From: Bacillus sp. N1-1
Lineage (GTDB): Bacteria; Bacillota; Bacilli; Bacillales; Guptibacillaceae
Length of the DNA: 64,000 nt
Reading direction: 5' to 3'
Assembly: GCF_009818105.1 (NCBI RefSeq)
Contig: NZ_CP046564.1
Location: forward strand, 1,178,001-1,242,000
This document shows, in pieces, positions 52,046 through 60,641 of the stretch (position 1 is the first letter of the stretch; every line of letters begins with the position of its first letter). The notes under the pieces were generated by a model. That model searched no databases, was not told the DNA's origin, and was given only the letters and a program-made list of their open reading frames with translations. The translations under genes were made by a program, and so were the position numbers.

Positions 52046-54712
52046 ATGAAGCAGAAAAAAGTATACGTCGTCCCACACTCACATTGGGACCGCGAATGGT
52101 ATTTTACAATAGAAGATTCGAACTTATTGTTAGTTGAAAATATGGATCGTCTGATGGACGTTATGGAAAAGGATCAGGAGTACACAGGCTATGTGTTCGA
52201 CGCGCAATCGTCTATTCTTGATGAATACTTGAAAATTCGTCCTGAAGAGAAAGAGCGTCTCGCAGGGTTGATCAAAGACAAGCGGATCATTGTTGGTCCC
52301 TGGTATACCCAGGCAGATTCGCTATTAGTTAACAAAGAATCGCTCATCCGGAACTTACTATATGGTACGCGCATTGCCGAAAAGATGGGACATAGCATGA
52401 ACGTCGGTTATCTCCCGGATATTTTCGGACAAAACACGTACTTGCCATCGATTTTTAACGAGTTCGGCATCGATTATAGCATTCTGCAACGCGGTATTTA
52501 TACCGATCAGCTAAAAGGTGATCTGAATTTCACATGGAAATCTCCAGACGGAAAAAGTGTGAAAGCCAATAACATCTACTTTGGGTATGGACCTGGAAAA
52601 TTCTTGTCTCCTGAAGAGGATTATATGGAAGAACGACTGCTCCCCATCTTAGATAAAATTTCTGCCCTCAACAAAAGCACGGATAACTTGCTGTTACCTG
52701 CAGGAGGCGATCAAGTGCTTATTCGGGAGCATTTCCCTGAAACCGTGAAAGCACTGAATGAGAAGGATGAGAAACATGAGTACATCCTTTCAGATTATGA
52801 AACGTTCATGAACGAAACGTTCGATGAAGCGGATCGCTTCACGAATGAGATCGAAGGAGAACTGATCGGAACGCAGAAATCACGTATTCACAACACGATC
52901 CGTTCACAGCGTTATGACATTAAGAAGCTGAATGATATCGCTGAAAAGAAGTTGATTCATGAGCTAGAGCCACTTGGAAGCATTGCGAGCACGCTCGGAT
53001 TACGCTATCCAAACGTGTGGCTTGATGAAATGTGGAAAATGCTCTTCGATGTGCATGCGCACGACAGCATCGGCGGCTGTAATTCAGACGATACGAATCG
53101 GGAAATCGTCAACCGGTTAACGAAAGTGATTCGCATGGCGGATGGCTGCTTGAATTTGTTGAAAAAGCAAATCACGGAAGCGATTAGCCGTAACCTGAAT
53201 AACGATAACATTTTGGTTCTGTTCCAACTACTTCCTACTCCTTTCGAAGGGGCACAAAAGGCGATCTTGTTTACGAGAGAAAAGGCGTTTTCAGTCAAAG
53301 ATTTGTACGGAAACACTGTCGAGATGGACAACCTGAACCAGGAATATATGAGCGGTGGAAAGACGATCGTCGTAACAGCTGAAGGCGAAAAGCAAGTAGA
53401 AGCGTCGGGATATTACCGAAATGAAGTGCTGCTGCAGAACCTTGAGTTGCCTGCAATGGGGTATCAAACGTATGAAGTTGTTGAAGGTGTTGAAGCGAGT
53501 ACTGAAAAGCCAGGTCAGGTGGACAAAACGAAGATCGAAAATGATCATCTGGCCATTTTCGTAGAGGACGAGTCCTTGAAGCTCGCAATGAAATCAAGCG
53601 GACAAATCATTCCTGACTTCTTGACGTTCGAGAACGTAGCGGATGCAGGGGACTCGTACGATTTCTCTCCATTAAAAGGGGACGAGCCGATCTACAGTCG
53701 CGTTCAATCCGTCAACGTGAGTGCCAAAAAGGGCGTGCAAATAATGAACGTCCAGCACGAGCTTCATGTACCTGCAAATCTGGAAGAGCGGGAATCCGGC
53801 ATCCGGACGAAAGAGCTCGTCATTCATTCGACGTTCCAGCTTCGTACGGGGGAAGATTTCCTTCGCGTAACGCACAGCGTAAACAATGACGTGAAAGATC
53901 ATCGTATTAGAGTGTTGCTGCAAACGTCGCTACATCAGCCGGAGCATTCATTCGGCGATCAGGGCTTTAGCTTCATCCAGCGCCCGACTGTGAATCCTTA
54001 TATGGCGAGCTGGAAAGAGCAGAAGTTCGCGGAAGCACCAGTGCCGATCTATCCGCTTGAAAATATGGCGGGTGCTACAGATGGCAAGCTAACCGCTGCG
54101 GTTGTGACGAAGGGAATCAAAGAGTATCAGCTGATAAAAGAGACAGGCGAGCTTGCGCTAACATTATTCCGAAGCGTCGGGCTACTTGGCCGAGATGATC
54201 TGGAATGGCGTCCGGGAAGAGCATCGGGGATTAACAACAAAGTCGTCTACACACCTGACGCGCAGATGCAGGGTGAGATGACGTTTGATTACGCGGTTCA
54301 CTTTTCGGATAGCTATGATGAACGCGCACTAATTAAGATTATCGATCGCTACAATGATCATGCGGTTAGCTACCAAAAACAAACGCTAAACACGTTTGAA
54401 GAAAGATTGGATCGTTTCGAAATTCCATACCCTGTTACATCGCTACCAGCATCGTTAAGTTTGATGCAAACATCGAACGAGAATGTCTTCTTCAGTTCTA
54501 TGAAACAAGCACATGATGATCGGACAATCATGATTAGGCTCTTTAATCCAAGCACTCAAGAACAGAAGGTCCAACTGCTTGGTGAGCACATTCAATCGAT
54601 TATGCAAACGACATTGGATGAGAAAAACGGCATCGAAATGAACGATGATGTCACAGTCTCATCAAAAGGGTACGTGACCCTGAAACTGACGACAAAGGTG
54701 GATGTTCAATGA
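52046..54712 (+). CDS. mngB: GH38 alpha-mannosidase, MngB-like
   Basis: An 888-residue family 38 glycoside hydrolase. The metal-binding start VPHSHWDREW supplies His11, His13 and Asp15. The nucleophile is Asp125 in GYLPDIFG. The HDSIGGCNSDD segment adds a further metal ligand. Length and domain order fit bacterial MngB, which hydrolyses 2-O-(6-phospho-alpha-mannosyl)-D-glycerate to mannose-6-phosphate and glycerate in the cytoplasm. No signal peptide. The ATG at 52046 follows TTGGAGGG; the upstream open part to 52001 has no signal. The last four bases overlap the next start (ATGA), indicating translational coupling. Confidence 0.9.
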   Translation: MKQKKVYVVPHSHWDREWYFTIEDSNLLLVENMDRLMDVMEKDQEYTGYVFDAQSSILDEYLKIRPEEKERLAGLIKDKRIIVGPWYTQADSLLVNKESLIRNLLYGTRIAEKMGHSMNVGYLPDIFGQNTYLPSIFNEFGIDYSILQRGIYTDQLKGDLNFTWKSPDGKSVKANNIYFGYGPGKFLSPEEDYMEERLLPILDKISALNKSTDNLLLPAGGDQVLIREHFPETVKALNEKDEKHEYILSDYETFMNETFDEADRFTNEIEGELIGTQKSRIHNTIRSQRYDIKKLNDIAEKKLIHELEPLGSIASTLGLRYPNVWLDEMWKMLFDVHAHDSIGGCNSDDTNREIVNRLTKVIRMADGCLNLLKKQITEAISRNLNNDNILVLFQLLPTPFEGAQKAILFTREKAFSVKDLYGNTVEMDNLNQEYMSGGKTIVVTAEGEKQVEASGYYRNEVLLQNLELPAMGYQTYEVVEGVEASTEKPGQVDKTKIENDHLAIFVEDESLKLAMKSSGQIIPDFLTFENVADAGDSYDFSPLKGDEPIYSRVQSVNVSAKKGVQIMNVQHELHVPANLEERESGIRTKELVIHSTFQLRTGEDFLRVTHSVNNDVKDHRIRVLLQTSLHQPEHSFGDQGFSFIQRPTVNPYMASWKEQKFAEAPVPIYPLENMAGATDGKLTAAVVTKGIKEYQLIKETGELALTLFRSVGLLGRDDLEWRPGRASGINNKVVYTPDAQMQGEMTFDYAVHFSDSYDERALIKIIDRYNDHAVSYQKQTLNTFEERLDRFEIPYPVTSLPASLSLMQTSNENVFFSSMKQAHDDRTIMIRLFNPSTQEQKVQLLGEHIQSIMQTTLDEKNGIEMNDDVTVSSKGYVTLKLTTKVDVQ

Positions 54713-56379
54713 GCTTTCTAAACAAGGTCGAGAACCTACTAACGACGATTTACGGTGAAGACTACACACCAGCATACAAAGAAGAGCTAATGAAAACCGT
54801 CGAAGCATGGAAACAAAAAGCGTGGAAAGCGTCAGCCCCACTTTCCGAGAAAAACGTCTATCTCATCACGTATGGCGATGCGATTCAAGAGGAAGGGCAG
54901 CCTACCTTAAAGACGTTAAACAAATTTATTCAGGAGCACGCAAAAGATGAAATCACAGATGTTCATTTATTGCCGATGTTCCCTTACACTTCGGATGACG
55001 GATTTTCTGTTGTCGCTTACCGTGAGATTCATCCAGAGCTTGGCGACTGGTCGGATGTCGAAAGACTTTCGAACAATTACCGCCTCATGTTTGATTTTGT
55101 GACCAATCATATGTCGAAATCGAGTGAATGGTTTCAGAAGTATTTGAAGGAAGATCCGGAGTATAAGAATTATTTCATTCCGAAGGACGATACGTTCGAT
55201 ACGTCTCAGGTTGTTCGTCCGCGAACGTCGCCCCTTTTTCATGAATATGAAGGAGGAAAAACAGCCTGGACAACGTTTAGTGAAGATCAAGTCGATGTAA
55301 ACTTTAAGTATTTTCCGGCTTTACTAGAGATGACGAATATTCTCTTAGAATACGCCTACCGTGGCGGCACAAGCATCAGGCTTGATGCGATTGGCTTTAT
55401 GTGGAAGGAATCTGGAACAACGTGTATCCACTTGCCACAAACGCACGCAATCATTCAACTGTGGCGTGAAATGTTAGAAGAGCTGGAGCTAAACACGCTG
55501 CTGATTACGGAAACAAATGTGCCTCATCAGGAGAACATAAGCTATTTTGGTGATGGCGAAAACGAGGCGCATATGGTCTACCAATTTTCCCTGCCGCCGC
55601 TCGTCCTGCATACGCTATCGACCCACAACACAAGAACGTTGACGGAATGGGCAAAAACAATCGATAAAGTTTCAGACAAAGCAACGTACTTCAACTTCCT
55701 CGCGAGTCACGATGGCATCGGCATGCGCCCAACCGAGGGGATTTTAACGGAAGCGGAAAAAAATTCCCTTGCGGATAAGGTAATTGAGAATGGTGGACGG
55801 GTTTCGTATAAAAGCAACCCGGATGGCACCCAATCGCCATATGAACTCAACATCAACTACATGGACGCACTTGTCAATCAGGAAGAAACAGAGGAAGATA
55901 CGAAGATCCAAAAAATGCTTGCCGCTCACTCGATCTTGTTCTCGGTGATGGGCGTACCAGCGATTTATTATCATTCCTTACTAGGATCAGAGAATGATCA
56001 AGAAGGTCTTGAAACCTCTGGCATCAATCGACGAATCAACCGTGAGAAGTTCCAGTACGACGAGCTTGTAAAGGAACTGGAATCTTCCTCAAGACGAAAG
56101 AACGTGTTTCATGGACTGAAAAAGTTAATCCGAACGCGCCAGAAGGAGTCCGCTTTTTCTCCTTTCGCTGATCAGGAAATTCTACCAATCAATGAACAGG
56201 TCTTTTCGTTAATTCGTAGAAATAAAGAAACAGAGGAGTCGATTCTTTTCATCGTGAATGCATGTAACGAAGAAGTCGAGGTCGACCTTCCATACGGTGG
56301 GCACGATCTTATCAGTGAAGAATTGGTTGAGCAACATGTTACACTGGCTCCATATCAATTTATGTGGATCAAACAATAA
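54709..56379 (+). CDS. GH13_18 phosphorylase, glucosylglycerate phosphorylase-like
   Basis: A 556-residue alpha-amylase-superfamily enzyme of the sucrose phosphorylase subfamily (GH13_18). Catalytic residues: nucleophile Asp226 (SIRLDAIGF), acid/base Glu268 (LLITETNVPH) and transition-state Asp335 (ASHDGIGMRP). Length and the ETNVPHxENISYFG loop resemble E. coli YcjM-type glucosylglycerate phosphorylases rather than sucrose phosphorylases. The reaction would be glucosylglycerate plus phosphate to glucose-1-phosphate plus glycerate. It is translationally coupled to mngB and followed by glycerate kinase, which supports release of glycerate. A sucrose- or sucrose-6'-phosphate phosphorylase is less likely in this context. 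Confidence 0.82.
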   Translation: MSFLNKVENLLTTIYGEDYTPAYKEELMKTVEAWKQKAWKASAPLSEKNVYLITYGDAIQEEGQPTLKTLNKFIQEHAKDEITDVHLLPMFPYTSDDGFSVVAYREIHPELGDWSDVERLSNNYRLMFDFVTNHMSKSSEWFQKYLKEDPEYKNYFIPKDDTFDTSQVVRPRTSPLFHEYEGGKTAWTTFSEDQVDVNFKYFPALLEMTNILLEYAYRGGTSIRLDAIGFMWKESGTTCIHLPQTHAIIQLWREMLEELELNTLLITETNVPHQENISYFGDGENEAHMVYQFSLPPLVLHTLSTHNTRTLTEWAKTIDKVSDKATYFNFLASHDGIGMRPTEGILTEAEKNSLADKVIENGGRVSYKSNPDGTQSPYELNINYMDALVNQEETEEDTKIQKMLAAHSILFSVMGVPAIYYHSLLGSENDQEGLETSGINRRINREKFQYDELVKELESSSRRKNVFHGLKKLIRTRQKESAFSPFADQEILPINEQVFSLIRRNKETEESILFIVNACNEEVEVDLPYGGHDLISEELVEQHVTLAPYQFMWIKQ

Positions 56380-56393
56380 AGTAGGTGAAGTCT

Positions 56394-57545
56394 TTGAAAA
56401 TCATCATCGCACCCGATTCATTTAAAGAAAGTCTCTCGGCGCCTGAAGTTTGTGAGGCGGTTGAAGCCGGTTTCCGAAAGGCATTTCCGCAAGCAACTTA
56501 TACACACCTTCCGATCGGAGACGGAGGGGAAGGGACGGTGACATCTGTAGTTGATGCGACAGATGGCATCATCATTCCCCTCAAAGTAAAAGGTCCGCTC
56601 GGCAATAATGTCGATGCCTTCTATGGCCTAACAGGTGATGGAAAGACGGCGATTATTGAAATGGCAGCCGCTTCCGGACTACATCTTGTTTCGCGTGATC
56701 AGCGCAATCCACTGATCACCTCAACGTACGGAACCGGTCAGCTCATCAAGAATGCGCTGGACCAAGGAGTAGAGCGTATCGTTCTCGGTCTCGGCGGATC
56801 CTCAACAAACGACGGTGGAGCTGGAATGGCGCAGGCGCTCGGTGCGAAACTATTCGATCGAAACAACGAACAACTTCGACCGGGTGGACAAGCCCTGAGT
56901 GAGCTCGTATCGATTGACGTTTCAAATCTGGATCCGCGATTAAAGACCGTTCAAATCGAGGCAGCGTGCGATGTGACGAACCCTTTAACAGGATCATCAG
57001 GGGCATCAGCCGTGTTCGGCCCGCAAAAAGGCGCAACCAAAGAAATGGTTGATGAGCTTGATCACAGCCTGGCACGCTATGCTGAAGTTATCAAAAAGGA
57101 TCTCGGAAAAGCGGTTACGCACATCAGCGGTGCCGGAGCTGCAGGCGGTCTCGGCGCAGCGATCGTGGCCTTTTTAGAAGGAGAGCTCCGGAGCGGGATT
57201 GATCTTGTGCTCGATGTGATTCAGTTTGAAGACTGCATCAGTGGAGCGGACCTTCTCCTAACAGGCGAAGGCCGGATCGACTCGCAAACGATTCATGGAA
57301 AAGCCCCAGTCGGTGTTGCGCAACGAGCGAAAGCTTTGAACAATCATCTCCCGGTAATCGCGATCGCTGGTAGTTTGGGAGAAGGATATGAAGCTGTCTT
57401 CGATCATGGCATTGATGCTGTTTTTAGTGTGGTAAATAGTGTGGTTACGCTAGAAGAGGCATTGGAAAAAGGGGCTGTGAATGTGGAGAAGACGCTTGAG
57501 AATATTGGGCGGTTGGTGAAGGTTTGTCGGATGATAGAGATGTAA
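56394..57545 (+). CDS. glxK: Glycerate kinase
   Basis: A 383-residue glycerate kinase of the GlxK/GarK family that phosphorylates D-glycerate to 2-phosphoglycerate, feeding lower glycolysis. The N-terminus MKIIIAPDSFKESLSA is the family signature when TTG 56394 is the start. A GTG at 56385 would add three residues but overlaps the AGGTGA ribosome binding site. GDGGEGT and LGLGGSSTNDGGAGMAQALGA are the conserved nucleotide/substrate segments. It lies 14 bases after the GH13_18 gene and completes the pathway for the glycerate released by both upstream enzymes. Confidence 0.92.
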   Translation: MKIIIAPDSFKESLSAPEVCEAVEAGFRKAFPQATYTHLPIGDGGEGTVTSVVDATDGIIIPLKVKGPLGNNVDAFYGLTGDGKTAIIEMAAASGLHLVSRDQRNPLITSTYGTGQLIKNALDQGVERIVLGLGGSSTNDGGAGMAQALGAKLFDRNNEQLRPGGQALSELVSIDVSNLDPRLKTVQIEAACDVTNPLTGSSGASAVFGPQKGATKEMVDELDHSLARYAEVIKKDLGKAVTHISGAGAAGGLGAAIVAFLEGELRSGIDLVLDVIQFEDCISGADLLLTGEGRIDSQTIHGKAPVGVAQRAKALNNHLPVIAIAGSLGEGYEAVFDHGIDAVFSVVNSVVTLEEALEKGAVNVEKTLENIGRLVKVCRMIEM

Positions 57546-57637
57546 GAATAAGGGCCGGTGTTTGTCTTCGAAAGTGGAGGCAGGTGCCGGTTTTATTTGT
57601 GGAGGGAGGATGCGGGAGGGGAGCGGGGGCTCGTGGG

Positions 57638-57750
57638 ATTAGAATGATTCTCGTTAGCTAATAAAAAGGGGTTTTCGCTAATAAATCTTGTTTTTGGCCA
57701 ATAAAAATGGAGTTTAGCCAATATAGTAGAGATTTGGCCAATATAAGGGG
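57638..57750 (+). repeat. 20-bp-unit repeat element, copy 5 (five units)
   Basis: The header ATTAGAATGATTCTCGTTAG is followed by five units: CTAATAAAAAGGGGTTTTCG, CTAATAAATCTTGTTTTTGG and three CCAATA units. Here the AAA/TAT alternation is broken (AAA, AAA, AAA, TAT, TAT). Confidence 0.87.
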
Positions 57751-57780
57751 AGGATGAGCACGTTATTAGCATGCTCTGAC

Positions 57781-58118
57781 TCAGTAATCACAGGGTTTCT
57801 CCTGACACTCTTCCTTTATTTCCGGAAATCCTTCACCTAACCCAATCCTTCCTACTGAAAAATCGTTTTCGATCCCAGCGGAAAACTCAACTTCTCCACC
57901 ATTAATCGTACCATCCACGTTCAATCCACCCATTTCACTTTGATAGACATGAGTGAATTCAACAGAATCGAGGTGCTCGTAATGTTCCTAAGGAAACTTT
58001 CAACAGCTTTCTTAGCTTTTGTTTTTGTTTCATCGTCATACTCCTCACTTGCTGTCATCCAGCTACAGCCTGCTAAAAGGAGAAGGAGTGAGCCAAGCAA
58101 AATGATTCGGTTTTTCAT
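57781..58118 (-). pseudogene. DUF1433-like immunity lipoprotein, frameshifted copy
   Basis: A lipoprotein signal (LLLLLAGC lipobox) and the conserved start EEYDDETKTKAKKAVESFLRN are followed by a one-base frameshift near 57984. The other frame continues YEHLDSVEFTHVYQSEMGGL, then NVDGTINGGEVEFSAGIEND and FSVGRIGLGEGFPEIKEECQEKPCDY. Restoring one base (AACATTAC to AACCATTAC) gives a normal 112-residue member. It is the copy furthest from the toxin. Confidence 0.8.
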
Positions 58119-58139
58119 AGAGTCACCTCATAGCCATTT

Positions 58140-58463
58140 TTAGTAATCACAAACTCTTTATTCACATCCCTTTTTCCGAGGTGGAAAATTTTCGCTTCGG
58201 ATGGCTAACCCGGCGACTTTAAAATCTTCTTCGAGGTTAATGGTGAATTCCTCACCCTGATCCACCTTACCATCAATCGCCATGCCGCTCATTTCATTTT
58301 GGTAGGGGGCGTCTAATGTGATCTCTTCTATTAAAAAGTTGTTCACCATATAGCTTTCTGCTGCTTCTGTTGCTTTTTGGATAGTCTAATCATCATACGT
58401 TTCTACCTGGCATCCGCTAAATAGAATTACCAAGGCGAGGAAAGCACCTCTATAGGACTTCAT
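58140..58463 (-). pseudogene. DUF1433-like immunity lipoprotein, two stop codons
   Basis: From ATG 58463: a lipobox (LFSGC), QVETYDD, then TAG, then TIQKATEAAESYMVNNFLIE, later NEMSGMAIDGKVDQGEEFTI and FPPRKKGCE, then TAA, then RVCDY. Both stops lie where the paralog at 61620 has sense codons. GMAIDG, GLAIRS and FPPRKKGCE are shared only with that paralog, so these two form a subfamily. Confidence 0.8.
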
Positions 58464-58484
58464 TACATTTCACCTCATATCTAG

Positions 58485-58829
58485 TCAGGGTTCATATGAA
58501 CACGTGCGCTCCATACAGTCCTCTTTTCGATCCGGAAATGTCTCGCTTACACCAACACTTCCAACCGAAAAATCATTCTCAATTCCTGCAGAAAAAGTAC
58601 CCTCGCCGTTATTCACCGATCCTTCTACCGTCATGCCGCCCATTTCATTTTGGTAGACGGTTGTGATTTCAACGGATTGGACTTCTTTAAAGTTGCTCTC
58701 GATGTAATTTTGTGTGGAAGCCTCCGCTTTAGCGATGGTTTTATCATCATACGTTTCGCTTGAGGAGGGTGAATTACACGCTGCTACGACAGATAAAATA
58801 AGGAGAACGATGAAAAATCGTTTTAACAA
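58485..58829 (-). CDS. DUF1433-like immunity lipoprotein
   Basis: About 114 residues with a lipoprotein signal ending VVAAC, a Ser-rich linker, then the conserved body: SETYDDKTIAKAEASTQNYI, NEMGGMTVEGSVN, IENDFSVGSVGVSETFPDRKEDC and a final Cys. The start is TTG 58829 with AGAGGTGA upstream; the frame opens three codons earlier at a GTG inside the ribosome binding site. By family it is the membrane-anchored, surface-exposed partner that neutralises a secreted lipase (TilA type). It is one of six open copies. Confidence 0.72.
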   Translation of the reverse strand: MLKRFFIVLLILSVVAACNSPSSSETYDDKTIAKAEASTQNYIESNFKEVQSVEITTVYQNEMGGMTVEGSVNNGEGTFSAGIENDFSVGSVGVSETFPDRKEDCMERTCSYEP

Positions 58830-58877
58830 AAAAATCACCTCTGAATTAATAAGAAAGTAGAATCATTAGCTCTCACA

Positions 58878-59207
58878 TTATTCTTCCTGCTGTCCATAGT
58901 CGCACGAGTGCTCTCGGCATTCTTCTTTCCGCTCAGGAAATCCCTCGCCCATTCCAATACTCCCAACAGTGTAATCATCATGTACCCCAATATTAAAAGT
59001 TGCTTCCCCATTGACCGTTCCTTCTAAAACGAGGCCACCCATTGGAGCAGAAGGGGAGTTGTTAAATTCTACGCTTTCAATGTTTTGAAAGTTAGCAATC
59101 AAATAACGCTCCACGCTCGCTTCCGCTTTGTCGATTTGTTCTGGATCCTGCTCCACACCACACCCGATTAGAAGCGTAAACGATAAGAAAAAGACAAGTC
59201 TTTTCAT
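58878..59207 (-). CDS. DUF1433-like immunity lipoprotein
   Basis: A 109-residue lipoprotein (lipobox TLLIGC) with the family body: QIDKAEASVERYLIANFQNIESVEF, APMGGLVLEGTVNG, HDDYTVGSIGMGEGFPERKEECREHSCDY and a short GQQEE tail beyond the usual CDY end. The ATG has AGGAGAATAATGG-type spacing upstream. It is one of the best preserved copies. The likely role is immunity to the lipase encoded at 61994 or to related lipases from competitors. Confidence 0.72.
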   Translation of the reverse strand: MKRLVFFLSFTLLIGCGVEQDPEQIDKAEASVERYLIANFQNIESVEFNNSPSAPMGGLVLEGTVNGEATFNIGVHDDYTVGSIGMGEGFPERKEECREHSCDYGQQEE

Positions 59208-59243
59208 CCATTATTCTCCTTACTATAAAATGCTAGGAATCTC

Positions 59244-59576
59244 TTATTCGTAATCACAAACCGTATGACGGCATCCTTCCTTTATATCAGGAAAGCCTTC
59301 CGTTTCACCTACACTTTTAACCATGAACGTTTCCGGATCCACGCTCGCTGAAAATTCAGCGCCATTGACCGTTCCGTTTATTATTAAACCTTCCATTGGA
59401 TCACTCGTATCCTCGATGAACGTAATTTTATCCGCGTTTTTATAATTATGGCGGAAATAACTTTCAACGTGTTCTCTTGCTTTTTCAATGGTTTGTTTAT
59501 CGAACGTTTCTGTTGATGAAGTGGCGTTGCATCCTAATATAAAGACTAAAAGGAAGACGGCGGCAGTACTTTTCAA
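59244..59576 (-). CDS. DUF1433-like immunity lipoprotein
   Basis: A 110-residue lipoprotein (lipobox FILGC) with the family pattern: TETFDKQTIEKAREHVESYFRHNYKNADKITF, DPMEGLIINGTVNGAEFSASV, VKSVGETEGFPDIKEGCRHTVCDYE. PMEGL replaces the usual PMGGL and the DFSVGS segment is altered (ETFMVKSVG), so its target range may differ. The TTG start follows GAGGTG. It lies on the same strand as the other copies but separated by its own spacer. Confidence 0.7.
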   Translation of the reverse strand: MKSTAAVFLLVFILGCNATSSTETFDKQTIEKAREHVESYFRHNYKNADKITFIEDTSDPMEGLIINGTVNGAEFSASVDPETFMVKSVGETEGFPDIKEGCRHTVCDYE

Positions 59577-59611
59577 AAAAACACCTCACTGTTTAAGAAT
59601 TTAATCACAAC

Positions 59612-59950
59612 TTAGTAATCACAAACTTTCTCCTTACACTCTGCTTTATCTTCAGGAAAACCCGCCGCTTCGCTGATCGCGATCACGTTTAACGAGTTGT
59701 CCATGTCCATTGAGAACGCAGCTTCTCCATTTACATTTCCTCGAATCACAAGCCCACCCATTGGACTACTATGATCGTCACTAAAAGTTACCTCATCAAT
59801 GTTTTCATAATTCGCTCATATAAAACTTTCCGCTTCCTTCTCAGCTTGTAAAATGAATTCTTCCGAGTACTCATTACTACCAGTAGAGAAAAAACTACAC
59901 CCGTTGAGGAGAAGGGCGATAATGATAAAAATTGGTGCTTTCCATTGCAT
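59612..59950 (-). pseudogene. DUF1433-like immunity lipoprotein, nonsense mutation
   Basis: ATG 59950 follows GAGGTGACC. The frame gives a lipobox (LLLNGC), SNEYSEEFILQAEKEAESFI, then TGA, then ANYENIDEVTFSDDHSSPMG, GLVIRGNVNGEAAFSMDMDN and FPEDKAECKEKVCDY with a normal stop. The single TGA at about codon 50 is the only lesion, so the inactivation looks recent. Confidence 0.82.
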
Positions 59951-59996
59951 GATGGTCACCTCTTGTGAACTGTGGTTAGATGTTGCCCCGCCACTG

Positions 59997-60108
59997 TTAG
60001 AATCATTCTAGTTAGCCAATAAAATGAGGATTTGGCCAATACATCTCGAGTTTAGCCAATAAAAAGGCAGAATGGCCAATATAATCGGATTTTAGTCAAT
60101 AAAGATGG
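59997..60108 (+). repeat. 20-bp-unit repeat element, copy 6 (five units)
   Basis: The header GTTAGAATCATTCTAGTTAG is followed by CCAATAAAATGAGGATTTGG, CCAATACATCTCGAGTTTAG and three more units, alternating AAA/TAC/AAA/TAT/AAA. It lies inside the immunity array. Confidence 0.88.
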
Positions 60109-60158
60109 CGACACTCGTAATAGTAGATGGGATTGATAAAGAAGGCGCCTGTTTTCAG

Positions 60159-60500
60159 TTAGTAATCACACGTTTTTTCGATACATTCCTGCTTACGTTC
60201 AGGGAATTCCTCACCTTTTCCAATGCTCCCAACCGAAAAGTCATTTTCCATTTCGACGTCGATCGAAAAGGTTGCTTTCTCATTGCCATTTACGATTCCA
60301 GAGATCATCAATCCGCCCATCGGACTAGTTGTGTCCTTATCAAACTCGACCTGATCAATATCCCTATAATTATGAATTAAGTAGCTTTCAGCTATATCTC
60401 TTGCTTTCGAGATCGTTTCTTCGTTGTACTCTCCTGATGAGTTTTGGCTACAGCCTACGAGTATAAGGGATACAATCAAGAGAATTGGCCTTCTATTCAA
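60159..60500 (-). CDS. DUF1433-like immunity lipoprotein
   Basis: A 113-residue lipoprotein (lipobox LILVGC) with an intact family body: GEYNEETISKARDIAESYLIHNYRDIDQVEF, SPMGGLMISGIVNG, ENDFSVGSIGKGEEFPERKQECIEKTCDY. The TTG start follows AGGAAAG. It lies immediately right of repeat element copy 6. Its C-terminal segment best matches the tail remnant at 60529. Confidence 0.72.
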   Translation of the reverse strand: MNRRPILLIVSLILVGCSQNSSGEYNEETISKARDIAESYLIHNYRDIDQVEFDKDTTSPMGGLMISGIVNGNEKATFSIDVEMENDFSVGSIGKGEEFPERKQECIEKTCDY

Positions 60501-60528
60501 AATGAATCTTTCCTTTCTTCACACGTTT

Positions 60529-60597
60529 CTAACAAACTTTCTTTTTACATTCGTCGTCTTTTAACTCTAGAAATAACTTGTCGATGCTTTTCAGTTG
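60529..60597 (-). pseudogene. Tail remnant of a DUF1433-like gene
   Basis: The minus-strand frame reads KSIDKLFLELKDDECKKKVC and stop. It aligns with the family end (GSIGKGEEFPERKQECIEKTC). No upstream part remains. Confidence 0.55.
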
Positions 60598-60641
60598 AAT
60601 CATTTCCTCACATTTTTAATTTGCTGTCTTTCCAGGTTCGG

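Noticed and set aside
37450..60108. The 20-bp repeat arrays considered as CRISPR arrays
   Set aside because: Repeats are contiguous and variable with no unique spacers of 30 bp or so, and no cas genes are in the window.
60105..60380. Plus-strand 91-codon frame across an immunity gene
   Set aside because: It is the shadow of the minus-strand lipoprotein at 60159, has no ribosome binding site and overlaps repeat element copy 6.
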